55,750 bases of DNA from Streptomyces sp. GKU 895 (GTDB lineage Bacteria > Actinomycetota > Actinomycetes > Streptomycetales > Streptomycetaceae), in NCBI GenBank assembly GCA_002027195.1, contig MWJO01000049.1, positions 1 through 55,750 of the forward strand. Direction: 5' to 3'. Shown here piece by piece: positions 44,225 to 53,407 of the stretch. The stretch's first letter is position 1, and each line of letters opens with the position of its first letter. The notes below the pieces were generated by a model. The model had not been told where the DNA came from. It saw only the letters and a list, made by a program, of their open reading frames with translations, and searched no databases. The position numbers and the translations under genes were made by a program.

Positions 44225-44701
44225 CTACTGGTCGGAGGCGTCGGACTTGTCGACCCCGTCCCAGACGTTCGAGTACCAGGGGCGGTCCGCCGCCCCCAGG
44301 TCGGCCCGCGACTGCTGGGCCGCGCCCGGGTCGACGACGATGAACCCCGTCTCCCCCGGCATCACATAGTGCAGCCGCTGCCGGATCTGCTGCTCGGCGT
44401 ACGCGTCGTCCTGCCACCGCGCCTTGAGGTCGCGCAGCTGCTCGACGCGCTGCCGGGCCTGGTCCTGCTCCCGCTGCAGATCGGCGATCTCGGCGCGCTG
44501 GGAGACGTACTGCCTTATCGGGTACGCGAGCGCGACGACCAGCGAGCACAGCACCAGCGCGAGCAGGGCCGCGCGGCCGGTGAGCCGCGAGCGGCGGGCC
44601 TGCCGCTTGGTCTGGGAGCGGTAGACCCGGGCCGCGGTCTGCTCGCCGAGCAGCCGGATCCGGGTCGCGGTGGAGAAACGGTCCCGGTCCTTGACGGCCA
44701 T
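44225..44701 (-). CDS. divIC: DivIC/FtsB-like septum formation initiator
   Basis: The 158-residue protein has a basic cytoplasmic N-terminus, one transmembrane helix (AALLALVLCSLVVALAYPI), a coiled coil (AEIADLQREQDQARQRVEQLRDLKARWQDDAYAEQQIRQRL) and the conserved HYVMPGETGFIVVDP tail. It is the septal FtsB/DivIC protein that interacts with FtsL and FtsQ. The position beside eno is conserved in actinobacteria. Confidence 0.92.
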   Translation of the reverse strand: MAVKDRDRFSTATRIRLLGEQTAARVYRSQTKRQARRSRLTGRAALLALVLCSLVVALAYPIRQYVSQRAEIADLQREQDQARQRVEQLRDLKARWQDDAYAEQQIRQRLHYVMPGETGFIVVDPGAAQQSRADLGAADRPWYSNVWDGVDKSDASDQ

Positions 44702-44722
44702 CTCTCACTCCCGTTCACACGC

Positions 44723-44765
44723 GCGTACGTCCCCGCACACGGTACGGGACCGAGTACGGGGACGT
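44723..44765 (-). terminator. Hairpin between eno and divIC-like gene
   Basis: GTACGTCCCCG (44723-44733) pairs with CGGGGACGTAC (44755-44765), 11 bp, with an inner CGGT/ACCG stem. No U-tract follows. Confidence 0.5.
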
Positions 44766-44799
44766 ACGTACGACGCTGTCCTTGAGGGCTTTAAGGGTG

Positions 44800-46080
44800 T
44801 CAGCCCTTGAAGCGCGGGAAGGCCGAGCGGCCGGCGTACACCGCGGCGTCGTCGAGGATCTCCTCGATGCGCAGCAGCTGGTTGTACTTGGCGACGCGCT
44901 CGGAGCGGGCCGGGGCGCCGGTCTTGATCTGGCCGCAGTTGGTGGCGACGGCCAGGTCGGCGATGGTGACGTCCTCGGTCTCGCCGGAGCGGTGGGACAT
45001 CATGCACTTGAAGCCGCTGCGCTGGGCGAGCTCGACGGCGTCCAGGGTCTCGGTGAGCGAGCCGATCTGGTTCACCTTGACCAGGAGGGCGTTGGCGGTG
45101 CCCTCCTCGATGCCGCGGGCGAGGCGCTCGGGGTTGGTGACGAACAGGTCGTCGCCGACGAGCTGGACCTTGTCGCCGAGCTTGTCGGTGATGACCTTCC
45201 AGCCGGCCCAGTCGTCCTCGAACAGCGGGTCCTCGATGGAGACGAGCGGGTAGGCCGCGACGAGCTCCTCGTAGTACTCCGTCATCTCGGCGGCGGAGCG
45301 CTCCTTGCCCTCGAACTGGTACTTGCCGTCCTTGTAGAACTCGGAGGCGGCGACGTCGAGGGCGAGGGCGACCTGCTCGCCGGGGATGTAACCGGCTTCC
45401 TTGATCGCCTCGAGGATGAGGTCCAGGGCGGCGCGGTTGGACTCGAGGTTCGGGGCGAAGCCGCCCTCGTCGCCGAGGCCGGTCGACAGGCCCTTGCTCT
45501 TCAGGACCTTCTTGAGGGTGTGGTAGACCTCGGTGCCCCAGCGCAGCGCCTCGGAGAAGGACTCCGCGCCGATCGGGGCGATCATGAACTCCTGGATGTC
45601 CACGTTGGAGTCGGCGTGCGAGCCGCCGTTCAGGATGTTCATCATCGGAACGGGCAGCAGGTGCGCGTTCGGGCCGCCCAGGTAGCGGAAGAGCGGGAGG
45701 TCGCTGGCCTCGGAGGCGGCGTGGGCGACGGCGAGCGAGACGCCGAGGATGGCGTTGGCGCCGAGGGAGCCCTTGTTGTCGGTGGCGTCCAGGTCGAACA
45801 TCGCCTGGTCGATCAGCCGCTGCTCGGTGGCGTCGTAGCCGACCAGCTCGGGGCCGATCTGCTCGATGACGGCGAGGACGGCCTTCTCGACGCCCTTGCC
45901 CAGGTAGCGGTTCGGGTCACCGTCGCGGAGCTCGATGGCCTCGAAGGCGCCCGTGGAGGCGCCGGAGGGGACGGCGGCACGACCCGTGCTGCCGTCGTCG
46001 AGGCCGACCTCGACCTCGACCGTGGGGTTGCCTCGGGAGTCCAGGATTTCCCGGGCTACGACGACGTCGATGGACGGCAC
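44800..46080 (-). CDS. eno: Enolase
   Basis: The 426-residue enzyme converts 2-phosphoglycerate to phosphoenolpyruvate. Motifs include PSGASTGAFEAIELRDGD, NILNGGSHADSNVDIQEFM, VSIEDPLFEDDW and MMSHRSGETEDVTIADLAVATNCGQIKTGAP. GTG at 46080 is chosen because AAGGAG is 6 bp upstream of it; the ATG at 46086 has no spacing to the same site. The 426-residue length matches the S. coelicolor enolase. Confidence 0.97.
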   Translation of the reverse strand: MPSIDVVVAREILDSRGNPTVEVEVGLDDGSTGRAAVPSGASTGAFEAIELRDGDPNRYLGKGVEKAVLAVIEQIGPELVGYDATEQRLIDQAMFDLDATDNKGSLGANAILGVSLAVAHAASEASDLPLFRYLGGPNAHLLPVPMMNILNGGSHADSNVDIQEFMIAPIGAESFSEALRWGTEVYHTLKKVLKSKGLSTGLGDEGGFAPNLESNRAALDLILEAIKEAGYIPGEQVALALDVAASEFYKDGKYQFEGKERSAAEMTEYYEELVAAYPLVSIEDPLFEDDWAGWKVITDKLGDKVQLVGDDLFVTNPERLARGIEEGTANALLVKVNQIGSLTETLDAVELAQRSGFKCMMSHRSGETEDVTIADLAVATNCGQIKTGAPARSERVAKYNQLLRIEEILDDAAVYAGRSAFPRFKG

Positions 46081-46248
46081 GAGCATCTCCTTCTTGGGAT
46101 GTGACGCGGCTACGGCACTGCCGCAGCGACTCTGCGAGACGAGCCTAACCGGCTCCGGGCGATCGGCCACCGCGTGGACCGCCCCGTGGACAGAACCGAT
46201 CGTAAATTGTTTCCGAATGGAACAAAGACGGTTCGAGAATCCCGGCAC

Positions 46249-46296
46249 AAAAAACCCCGCCCCGGTGCGTACGGGGGAACACGCACCGGAGCGGGG
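46249..46296 (-). terminator. Rho-independent terminator of rpfA
   Basis: On the minus strand a GC-rich stem (46281-46296 with 46255-46270, one bulge) is followed directly by a T6 run (46249-46254). It separates rpfA from eno, both on the minus strand. Confidence 0.85.
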
Positions 46297-46412
46297 GGCC
46301 CGTGGGGACGGGGGACCCTCACGAGGCCTTCAGTATGAGGACCACGGATGTGAGGGCGCTGTGGTTCAGCTGCGAGCCCCGTGTCACTTCAGGTGGGGCC
46401 GGCGGCCCGGGA

Positions 46413-47099
46413 CTACTTCAGGTGAAGCTGCTGACCCGGGTAGATGAGGTCGGCGTCCTCGACGATGTCCTTGTTCAGCTTGAAGAGCTTCGCCCAGCCG
46501 CCCTTGATGTGGTGCTCGGCGGCGATGGTGCTGAGGGTGTCACCCTTGACGACCTTGTACTCGCCGTCGCCCTTCTTGACCTTCTTGCCGGTCGGGGTGG
46601 TGACGGTCTTCTTCGCGGCCGTGCGCTCCGAGGAGCGGGAGGTCGACTGCTCGGAGGAGCGGGTGCTGTCGCTGCTCGACGAGCTGGAGGAACCGGAGGA
46701 CGACGAGCTGCCGCCGCCGTTGTAGGCGGCACCGGACAGGCCCACGCCACAGGTCGGCCAGGCGCCCTTGCCCTGGGAGGCGAGGACCTTCTCGGCGACG
46801 GCTATCTGCTGCGCCTTGGTGGCCTGGTTGGCCTGCGGGGCGTAGGCGGTGCCGCCGTACGCGGCCCAGGTCGAGGCCGAGAACTGCAGGCCGCCGTAGT
46901 AACCGTTGCCGGTGTTGATGGACCAGTTGCCGCCGGACTCGCACTGGGCGACGGCGTCCCACTCGGAGGCGGTGGCGGCGGAGGCGTTGCCGGCCGCCAT
47001 CAGCGGGGCGGCGATGGCGACACCGGTGACGCCGGCGAGCGCGGCGGCGCGGGTGGCCTTGGACGGACGACGGTGCTTGCCCTTGCCGGAAAACAGCAT
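46413..47099 (-). CDS. rpfA: Resuscitation-promoting factor (Rpf domain plus LysM)
   Basis: The 228-residue secreted muralytic enzyme has a signal peptide (ALAGVTGVAIAAPLMAAGNASA), then an Rpf lysozyme-like domain ATASEWDAVAQCESGGNWSINTGNGYYGGLQF with catalytic Glu54. A Gly/Ser/Thr linker follows, then a LysM domain (EYKVVKGDTLSTIAAEHHIKGG ... IYPGQQLHLK). It cleaves peptidoglycan during spore germination. ATG at 47099 follows GAGGGGAT. The 5' region contains a ydaO-type riboswitch. Confidence 0.95.
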   Translation of the reverse strand: MLFSGKGKHRRPSKATRAAALAGVTGVAIAAPLMAAGNASAATASEWDAVAQCESGGNWSINTGNGYYGGLQFSASTWAAYGGTAYAPQANQATKAQQIAVAEKVLASQGKGAWPTCGVGLSGAAYNGGGSSSSSGSSSSSSSDSTRSSEQSTSRSSERTAAKKTVTTPTGKKVKKGDGEYKVVKGDTLSTIAAEHHIKGGWAKLFKLNKDIVEDADLIYPGQQLHLK

Positions 47100-47116
47100 G
47101 GTGGATCCCCTCACCG

Positions 47117-47307
47117 ACGCCTGCGAGGTGAGCTGTCGGGTTCGGGCCGGTTGAGTTGCCCGGTCGCGCACCTCGCGGTGCGCGGCTTCACCCCAAGCCG
47201 GTCCAGCGTGAACTGCTGGGCCCGGCGCTTACCTTGGGTCCCCCGCTCCTGCCTACGGCGCTTGACGCGACGACTGTTCCCGGACGGCCGCTGGCAGGAT
47301 TCGGCGT
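47117..47307 (-). promoter_or_regulatory. ydaO/yuaA-type c-di-AMP riboswitch upstream of rpfA
   Basis: In transcript sense, P1 (ACGCC with GGCGT) encloses the conserved stretches GCCGAATCCTGCC, GGAGCGGGGGACCCAA, GGGGTGAAGCCG, CCCGAACCCGACAGCT and CACCTCGCAGGCGT. This matches the ydaO consensus used by Streptomyces rpfA. It ends 17 bp before ATG, and the ACCTCGC element could pair with the GAGGGG ribosome site. Regulation by c-di-AMP of rpfA is known from published work on S. coelicolor. Confidence 0.93.
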
Positions 47308-47343
47308 TGCGACAGCCGGGGCTCGTGGTGACGAGCGGTGTTG

Positions 47344-47373
47344 ACCGTAGACACGGAACCCGGGGGATTTCAA
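47344..47373 (-). promoter_or_regulatory. Candidate rpfA promoter
   Basis: TTGAAA (47368-47373) and TACGGT (47344-47349) on the minus strand with an 18-bp spacer place the transcript start just before the riboswitch. Confidence 0.55.
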
Positions 47374-47464
47374 AGACGATCAGGGCTTCTGAGACTCATC
47401 CCACACTTTCGCCAAACCGGACATTCGACGCGAAGCGTGACGTGAACTCCCGCCGGTTTTCGCC

Positions 47465-48462
47465 CTATTCAGCCCCGACTACGAGGGTCTGACCGGGCAT
47501 GATGGCGCTCGGGTCGGAGCCGATGACCTTCTCGTTCACGGCGTAGAGGTGACGCCATCCGCCGTCGAGGCCAAGGGAGTCGGCGATGGAGGCCAGCGTG
47601 TCGCCCTCACGGACGGTGTACGCCTTCTCGTCGGCGCTCGCGCCACGGTGCCGGCCGGTGCCGGTCTCACCCTTGGCGTCGCTCCCGGCGCCACCCTCGC
47701 TGCCGCCCTTGTCGTCGCTCTTGCCGTCGCCACCGAGGGCGCCGATGTCGACGAGGCTCGAAGAGCCGCCCACTTGCCAGGAGTTATCCGATTCGACCTC
47801 ATTCGCCGGAACCGTGGGCGAGCCGTCGGGTGACTGCGAGGCGGCCGGATCGGAGTCGGAGGTGTCCGACTTGGCGGACTTGTCCGCATCGGTAGCGGTG
47901 GAGGTGGAGGGCGAGGGGGAGGCGTCGGTGGAACCGGTACCCGACGCGTCGTCCGACGAGCCGGACTCCGCGGAGTTGGGCAACCCGGATGATTCCGAGC
48001 CCGATCCGGACGTATCGGACTCCGCGCCGGATCCCGACGCCGAGGACGAACCGGTCCCGAGGCCCGTGTCGACGTCGGCCGAGCCCGAGTCCTTGCTGAG
48101 CCCGTTGAGCAGCCCACAGGCGCCCCAGACGCCGACACCCTGGTCGGCGAGGACCTTCTCGGCGACGGCTATCTGCTGGTTGCGGCTGGCCAGGTCGGCG
48201 CTCGGGGCGTAGTCGAGGCCGCCGTACTTCTCCCAGTTCTCCTGCGAGAGGCTGAGCCCGCCGTAGGAACCGTCACCGTTGTTCTGGCTCCAGGAGCGTC
48301 GGTCTCGCACTTGGCGACCTTGTCCCAGGTGCCGCCGTCGGCCGCGCTCGCGCCGGTGGCGGCGAGCAGCGGGATCGCGATGGCGGAGCCGGTCACTCCG
48401 GCCGCGACGAGAAGTGCCGGAGCCTGGCGGGGGCGACGGTGACGACCGTTCCCGGAGAGCAT
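47465..48462 (-). CDS. rpfC: Second Rpf-type secreted protein, Ser/Asp-rich linker and LysM (frameshifted)
   Basis: ATG at 48462 follows GAAAGGT. The product has a signal peptide (LLVAAGVTGSAIAIPLLAATGASA) and an Rpf domain: GTWDKVAKCETD then, after a one-base loss near 48297, SWSQNNGDGSYGGLSLSQENWEKYGGLDYAP and QIAVAEKVLADQGVGVWGACGL. The catalytic Glu is in KCE. A long Ser/Asp/Gly linker follows, and a C-terminal LysM (AYTVREGDTLASIADSLGLDGGWRHLYAVNEKVIG ... MPGQTLVVGAE). It lies directly upstream of rpfA on the same strand. The symbol follows S. coelicolor SCO3098 from memory. Confidence 0.85.
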
Positions 48463-48658
48463 GCGGGGACCTTTCGCGAGACAGCGGTGACCTGCGTGGC
48501 GGGTGAGGCTGGGCGCCACGCTGGTTGGTGAACGTATCGGCAGACGATCACTTGTCACAAGTTAATGCCGCGCAGATCACGTGAAGATCACAGAGGTGAG
48601 CGGAAGTCACCTTCACAATGACCAGCACCAATGGCCGAGTTGTCGCGAAGTCGGCCAT

Positions 48659-48738
48659 GAGGTCGGCGCGAAGCGGACTGTGACGCTTCGCGAGGTCGGT
48701 GTGAAGCCGGCCGTGCCGTTCTACGAGGTCGGCGTGAA
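48659..48738. repeat. 33-bp tandem repeat overlapping the P450 3' end
   Basis: GAGGTCGGCGYGAA recurs at 48659, 48692 and 48725, exactly 33 bp apart. The last copy covers the end of the P450 coding sequence and the earlier ones run into the P450-rpfC gap. Confidence 0.75.
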
Positions 48739-49992
48739 CTCGACCGGCAATGTCCGCAGTCCGCGCATGATGAGGCCGCCACGCCATCTCAAGTCGGCTG
48801 CATCCGCCGCGAGTCGGAGGTCGGGGAGCCGGGTGAGGAGCGTGGCGAGCGCGGTCTGGCCCTCCAGCCGGGCGAGCGGTGCGCCGAGGCAGTAGTGGAT
48901 GCCGTGGCCGTAGCCGAGGTGCTGGTTGTCACGACGGGAGAGGTCGAGGGTGTCGGGGTCGGCGAACCGCGCGGGGTCCCGGTCGGCGGCGGCGAGCACG
49001 ACGAGGACGGGATCGCCGGAGGCGATGTCCTGCCCGCCGATGGTGAGGGGCTGGGTCGCGAAGCGCCAGGTGGCGAGCTCCACCGGGCCGTCGTAGCGCA
49101 GGAGTTCCTCGACGCCGGTCTCCAGGAGGCCGCTCTCGCCCGCGGCGAGGGAGTCCTGGAGGCGGGTGCGCTGGTCGGGGTGGGTGAGCAGGGCGTACGT
49201 GCCGTTGCCGATCAGGTTCACGGTGGTCTCGAACCCGGCGAAGAGCAGGATGAAGGCCATCGCCGCGGCCTCGTTCTCCGTGAGGTGCTCGCCGTGGTCG
49301 GAGGCCCGGATGAGACCGGAGATGAGGTCCTCACCGGGGACGGGCTCGGCGGGCAGGCTCGCGCGCTTGCGGTGGATGAGCTCCAGCAGATAGCCGCGCA
49401 TCTTCTTCACCGACCGCGCCACTCCGCCGCGCGGTCCTCCCCCGTGCCGGATCATCATGCCCGCCCAGTCCCGGAAGTCGTCCTGGTCCTCGCGCGGGAC
49501 GCCGAGCAGGTCGCAGATGGCGTAGATGGGGAGCGGGAACGCGAAGTCGTGGATGAGGTCGGCGGAGCCCTGTGCGGCGAACCGGTCGATGAGCTGGTCG
49601 GTGAGCTCCTGCACCCGGGGCGCGAACTCGGCGACCCTGCGCGGTGTGAACGCCTTGCTGACGAGCCGTCGGAGCCGGGTGTGGTCCGGCGGGTCGATGT
49701 TGAGCAGATGCGTCATCAACTCCGCCTTGCGCTCCCCCGGGATGCCCGTCTTCCCCTTGGCGTGCGCGGGCTCGTCGTGGTGCGCGGGGTTCTTGCTGAG
49801 CCGCTGGTCGGCGAGGGCCTGCTTGGCATCGGCGTAACGCGTGACCAGCCATGCCTCCACACCGCTGGGCAGCCGGGTGCGGTGCACGGGCGCGTGCTCG
49901 CGGAGCCAGGCGTAGGCGGGGTAGGGGTCGGTGGCGAACTCCCAGGTGAAGAGTTCGGGGGCGGTGCGGTCGGCGAGGGGGTGGTCGGTCAC
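48721..49992 (-). CDS. Cytochrome P450 (CYP107/CYP105-like)
   Basis: The 423-residue P450 has the I-helix LLFAGFETTVN, the K-helix EELLR, and the heme loop LGYGHGIHYCLGAPLAR with axial Cys368. The size and motifs fit soluble class I Streptomyces P450s. From memory the syntenic S. coelicolor P450 next to rpfC is CYP107U1, linked to sporulation; that identity is not verified here. The start at 49992 overlaps the stop of the STAND-like gene by 4 bp (ATGA), so the two are coupled. Confidence 0.9.
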   Translation of the reverse strand: MTDHPLADRTAPELFTWEFATDPYPAYAWLREHAPVHRTRLPSGVEAWLVTRYADAKQALADQRLSKNPAHHDEPAHAKGKTGIPGERKAELMTHLLNIDPPDHTRLRRLVSKAFTPRRVAEFAPRVQELTDQLIDRFAAQGSADLIHDFAFPLPIYAICDLLGVPREDQDDFRDWAGMMIRHGGGPRGGVARSVKKMRGYLLELIHRKRASLPAEPVPGEDLISGLIRASDHGEHLTENEAAAMAFILLFAGFETTVNLIGNGTYALLTHPDQRTRLQDSLAAGESGLLETGVEELLRYDGPVELATWRFATQPLTIGGQDIASGDPVLVVLAAADRDPARFADPDTLDLSRRDNQHLGYGHGIHYCLGAPLARLEGQTALATLLTRLPDLRLAADAADLRWRGGLIMRGLRTLPVEFTPTS

Positions 49993-52240
49993 TCCTTGAC
50001 GGTATCCGGGTTTTCCGCCAGGGCCTTCTTCGCGCCGGGGTGGCCCATGTCGGCGGCTTTTCGGTACCAGGTCTTCGCCTCGTCGGGGTTGCCCTGCTTT
50101 TCGAGCAGGAGGGCGAGACGGTAGGCGCCGTAGGCGTCGCCGAGCTCGTACGCCTTCTCGTACTCTGCGCGAGCCTGGTCGAGCCGGCCCTTCATTTCCA
50201 TGACGAGGCCGTAGTGGGTGGCGTCGAGCGAACTGACACGGTGGCTGTGGTAGTTGAAGTACTCCTCCGCTTCGTAGTCCGCCGGTTCGCCCCGAACCCG
50301 CTTCAGCAAGTCGGCCGCCACCGTGTCGCCCGCGTCCGCCGCCCGCGTGAGGTACACCGCCGCTATGTCCGTCCAGCCTTCCAGATACGCGTGCACACCA
50401 GAGCTCCTGGCGACAGGCGCGTGATCACGCTGTTCTGCCTTGACGTAACAGTCCCACGCCTCGTCGAACTCACCGCTGCCGAGCAGCACATCCCCCAGGA
50501 GGTGCGCCGCCTCCGGGTCATCGGCTTCGGCCCCGACCTTCAGCCAGCGCCGCGTCTGCCCCAGCAGCACCTTCCCCAGCAGCGCCGCCGCCTTCCCGTC
50601 CCGGCCTCGGCGGCGGTCTCCAGGAACGCGGTCGCCTCTCTCCCCGCTCCACGAGCAACCGTCCAGCCGTCCAGCGGCCTCCGGCTGCCCTGCCCCAGCC
50701 GCCCGCCGGAACCATCCTCGGCCTCGTCCGCCCCAGGCTCGGTCAGCGCCCCAGCCGGAGCATGCCCCGCCCGTCCCCCCGCTTCGGCCGCCCGGCGAAA
50801 CGCCTCACGGGCGGTCCTCGTCACCGTCTCGAAGTCGTACGCCGTGTCGGTCCGCGCCGTCTCCAACGCCAGGTCCCACACCGCGCTGTCGACAGCCGGG
50901 TGCCCCTCGCCCTTGAGTACCGCCTCCGCGAGGTACGGTGCCGCTTCCCACTTGCCCGCCCCGCCGCTGCGCAGCAGCGGCAGCACACCGAACCGCTTCT
51001 CGGCTGCCCAGGCGAGCGCGTCGGCCACGGACTCGCGTTCCAGCCCCGTCACGTCCTCGTAGCTCTCATGCGCCTTCACGAGAAGGTCCTGCGGCAACGG
51101 TCCCCGCAACCCGCATCGCGCCAGGTCGATCGCCGCCCGCACCAGCGCGTGGCCGCGGGGGTGCCGGTCGGCCCGTCTGGCGCGCTGCCAGTCCTCGAAG
51201 AGCTGCGGGCCCACGGCGAGGTAGGCGGCGACGCCCTCCGGCCCGCTGTGCCGCGCGGCCTCGGCGAGCCGGACGTCTCCCGCCAGCCGCGCACGTCCCC
51301 GCTCCCCCGCACTCCACTCCCGAGGCAGTTCGACGAAGTGCGCCAGATCCAGGACCCGGCCGTCCACGCTCTGCCGGACCTCGTCGTAGGCCTCCTCCCG
51401 TAACGTGGCCACCACGACCACGCCCAGCCCGGTCAACTGGGCCAGCAGCCGGGGCTCCAGACCATGCGCGGCTGCGCCGAGGTGGACGTCGAGGTCGTCG
51501 AGCCACAGCACGCAGGGGTCACGCCGCCCGCGCAGCACGGTGGGCAGCATGCGCAGATCCTCGCCCCGCCCGGGCGCGAACACCCGCGCGTCCGGGAGGA
51601 CTTCGGCGACGGCCCGCAGCGCGGTACGCGTCTTGCCCGCGTAGGCCTCGCCCAGCACCACCACGAACTTGCCCGTCGGTGCGCCGGTGAGCAGAGCCTC
51701 GACGGCGCCGTCGGCCTCGCGCTCCACGTACGGCGGCAGCAGCGGGCGCCCGCTCACGTTGCGGGTGGGCCGTACACCGTGGGCGAGCGGCTCCACGTCC
51801 TTCGCCAGAGGCCAGTCGTCGGGCACGAGCCGTTGGACGGCCGAGTCGGCACCGTAGTTGTGCCGGACGTGCTGTACCCCGACCACCGTCTGCTGCAACG
51901 TGCTGTCACGGAGGTGGACGTGGTCGCCGGTGACCACGGTGTTGTCGTCTCCGGTGACGGCGACCCCGATGTCACGGCCGGCGGTGACGCTCCTCGGTGC
52001 CGGTGAAGCCACCGGCTGCGAGGCGACGGCTTGCAGTTCGGCGTACGCCTTCGGACCGACGTCTCGCAGCATGTCGAGCATTCTCACCGCCTTCGTGCGC
52101 GATGCCCAGAGCCCACCAGCGCCGGTGAAGTGCCGCGACAGCATGTCCATGACCCGCTGGGTCTGCTCCGGCGACTCGTCCATCACGCTCTGCAGCGCGT
52201 CCCTGAGTTCCTCCGACTCCGTTGCCACCCAAGCCCCCAC
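49989..52240 (-). CDS. P-loop (STAND-like) ATPase with TPR/Sel1-like C-terminus, TTA-containing (frameshifted)
   Basis: The repaired protein is about 750 residues. Residues 1-75 are helical. A linker with TAGRDIGVAVTGDDNTVVTG resembles effector-associated linkers. YVEREADGAVEALL leads into Walker A (GEAYAGKT, 197-204) and a Walker B-like CVLWLDDLD (243-251). Leu280 is encoded by TTA (51401-51403). After a one-base loss near 50600 the C-terminus continues with LLGKVLLGQTRRWL and TPR/Sel1-like repeats (RLDQARAEYEKAYELGDAYGAYRLALLLEKQGNPDEAKTWYRKAADMGHPGAKKAL). The stop overlaps the P450 start. GTG at 52240 or 52228 could be the start. No enzymatic effector domain is visible. Confidence 0.75.
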
Positions 52241-52268
52241 ACCTCACACGCCCGTGAAGGCAACGGTA

Positions 52269-53265
52269 CTAAGCACCGACCCCCTCAGCAGCCCGTACGG
52301 CATCCCGATAAGCCCGCGCGGCCACCCGCAACGCCGCCTCCGGATCAACGCCCTCGGCCTCCGCCCGAGCCGCCAGCGCCAGGAGCTCGTATCCGACGCC
52401 CTGCCCTGCCGGCAGCGGCACCTCCAGCCCCGCCGTCCGGACCCTCGACGCCAGTTTCGAGGCGAGGGCCAGGCCCGGCTGGCCCAGGGGGATGCCGTCC
52501 GTGATCGACTCGCGTTGCTTCTCCAGCGCCTTGGTGCGCAGCCAGTGGGCCTTGACCTCCTCCGGGGTCGTGGCCGTCTCGTCGCCGAAGACGTGGGGGT
52601 GGCGGTGGATGAGCTTGGTGACGATGCCGGCCGCCACGTCGTCGACGGAGAAGGGGGCGTCGGGGTCTTCCTCGGCGATGCGGGCGTGGAAGACGACCTG
52701 GAGGAGGACGTCGCCGAGTTCCTCGCGGAGTTCGTCGCGGTCGCCGTCCTCGATGGCCTCGACGAGTTCGTACGCCTCCTCGATGCCGTATTTGGCCAGG
52801 CCCTTGTGGGTCTGCTGCGAGGACCAGGGGCACTCGGCGCGGATGCGGTCCATGACCTGGACGAGGTCGAGGAGGCGGGCGCCCGGGAGGTCGTAGGAGG
52901 CGGGGAGGAGTTCCAGTTCGGGCATGGACACGCGGCCCGAGCCGGCGAGGCGGGCGAGACCGTCGGTGAGGGCGGGCTCGCCCTCGCCGGTCGCCACGAC
53001 GACCACGGTGTGACCGCCCGCGCAGGCGGCGACCAGGTCCTCCGGCGTCGGCGACGCCTCGTCCACCCGTATCCCGGCCTCGCGCAGATACGGCAGCTGC
53101 GGGTGCGCGCCGTCGGCGCACAGCACGCGGTCGGCGGCGTGCAGTGCCTGCCAGGCGGGCCAGGACAGCAGGCCGGGGGCGACGCGGTGGCTGGTGGTCA
53201 GCAGGACGATGCGGCCGGGGGGCTGCGGGGGTGTCCGGCGTGGCTTCGGGGCTGGTGGTGTTCAC
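52269..53265 (-). CDS. mazG: Nucleoside triphosphate pyrophosphohydrolase MazG (frameshifted near the start)
   Basis: GTG at 53265 opens NTTSPEATPDTPAAP; an extra base in a C6 run (53217-53222) breaks the frame, which resumes as GRIVLLTTSHRVAPGLLSWPAWQALHAADRVLCADGAH. The C-terminal MazG domain is clear: ECPWSSQQTHKGLAKYGIEEAYELVEAIEDGDRDELREELGDVLLQVVFHARIAEE and KLIHRHPHVFGDETATTPEEVKAHW. It removes non-canonical NTPs and modulates ppGpp. The repaired length is about 332 residues, typical for the actinobacterial form with an N-terminal extension. Confidence 0.9.
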
Positions 53266-53356
53266 GGTTCGAAGCTAACGCACGGCGCCGACCACCCCGC
53301 GAGTTATCCACAGGGTGATCGGCGCTGCCGTACCGTTCCGCCGGGCTGCGTGTCGC

Positions 53357-53407
53357 GTGTCAGGCGGTCTGCCGGGTCCCCGATCGTGTCAGGCGGTCTG
53401 CCGGGTC
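53357..53407. repeat. 22-bp direct repeat (period 29) at the SurA-like stop codon
   Basis: GTGTCAGGCGGTCTGCCGGG (plus TC) occurs at 53357-53378 and again at 53386-53407. The second copy contains the stop and last codons (TRQTA) of the lipoprotein gene, so its 3' end has been duplicated. Confidence 0.85.

Noticed and set aside
46302..47492. A 396-codon plus-strand frame opposite rpfA
   Set aside because: It is antisense to a gene with Rpf and LysM motifs and crosses the riboswitch.
48463..48720. A second ydaO riboswitch upstream of rpfC
   Set aside because: The conserved ydaO blocks are absent; only a 33-bp repeat is seen.
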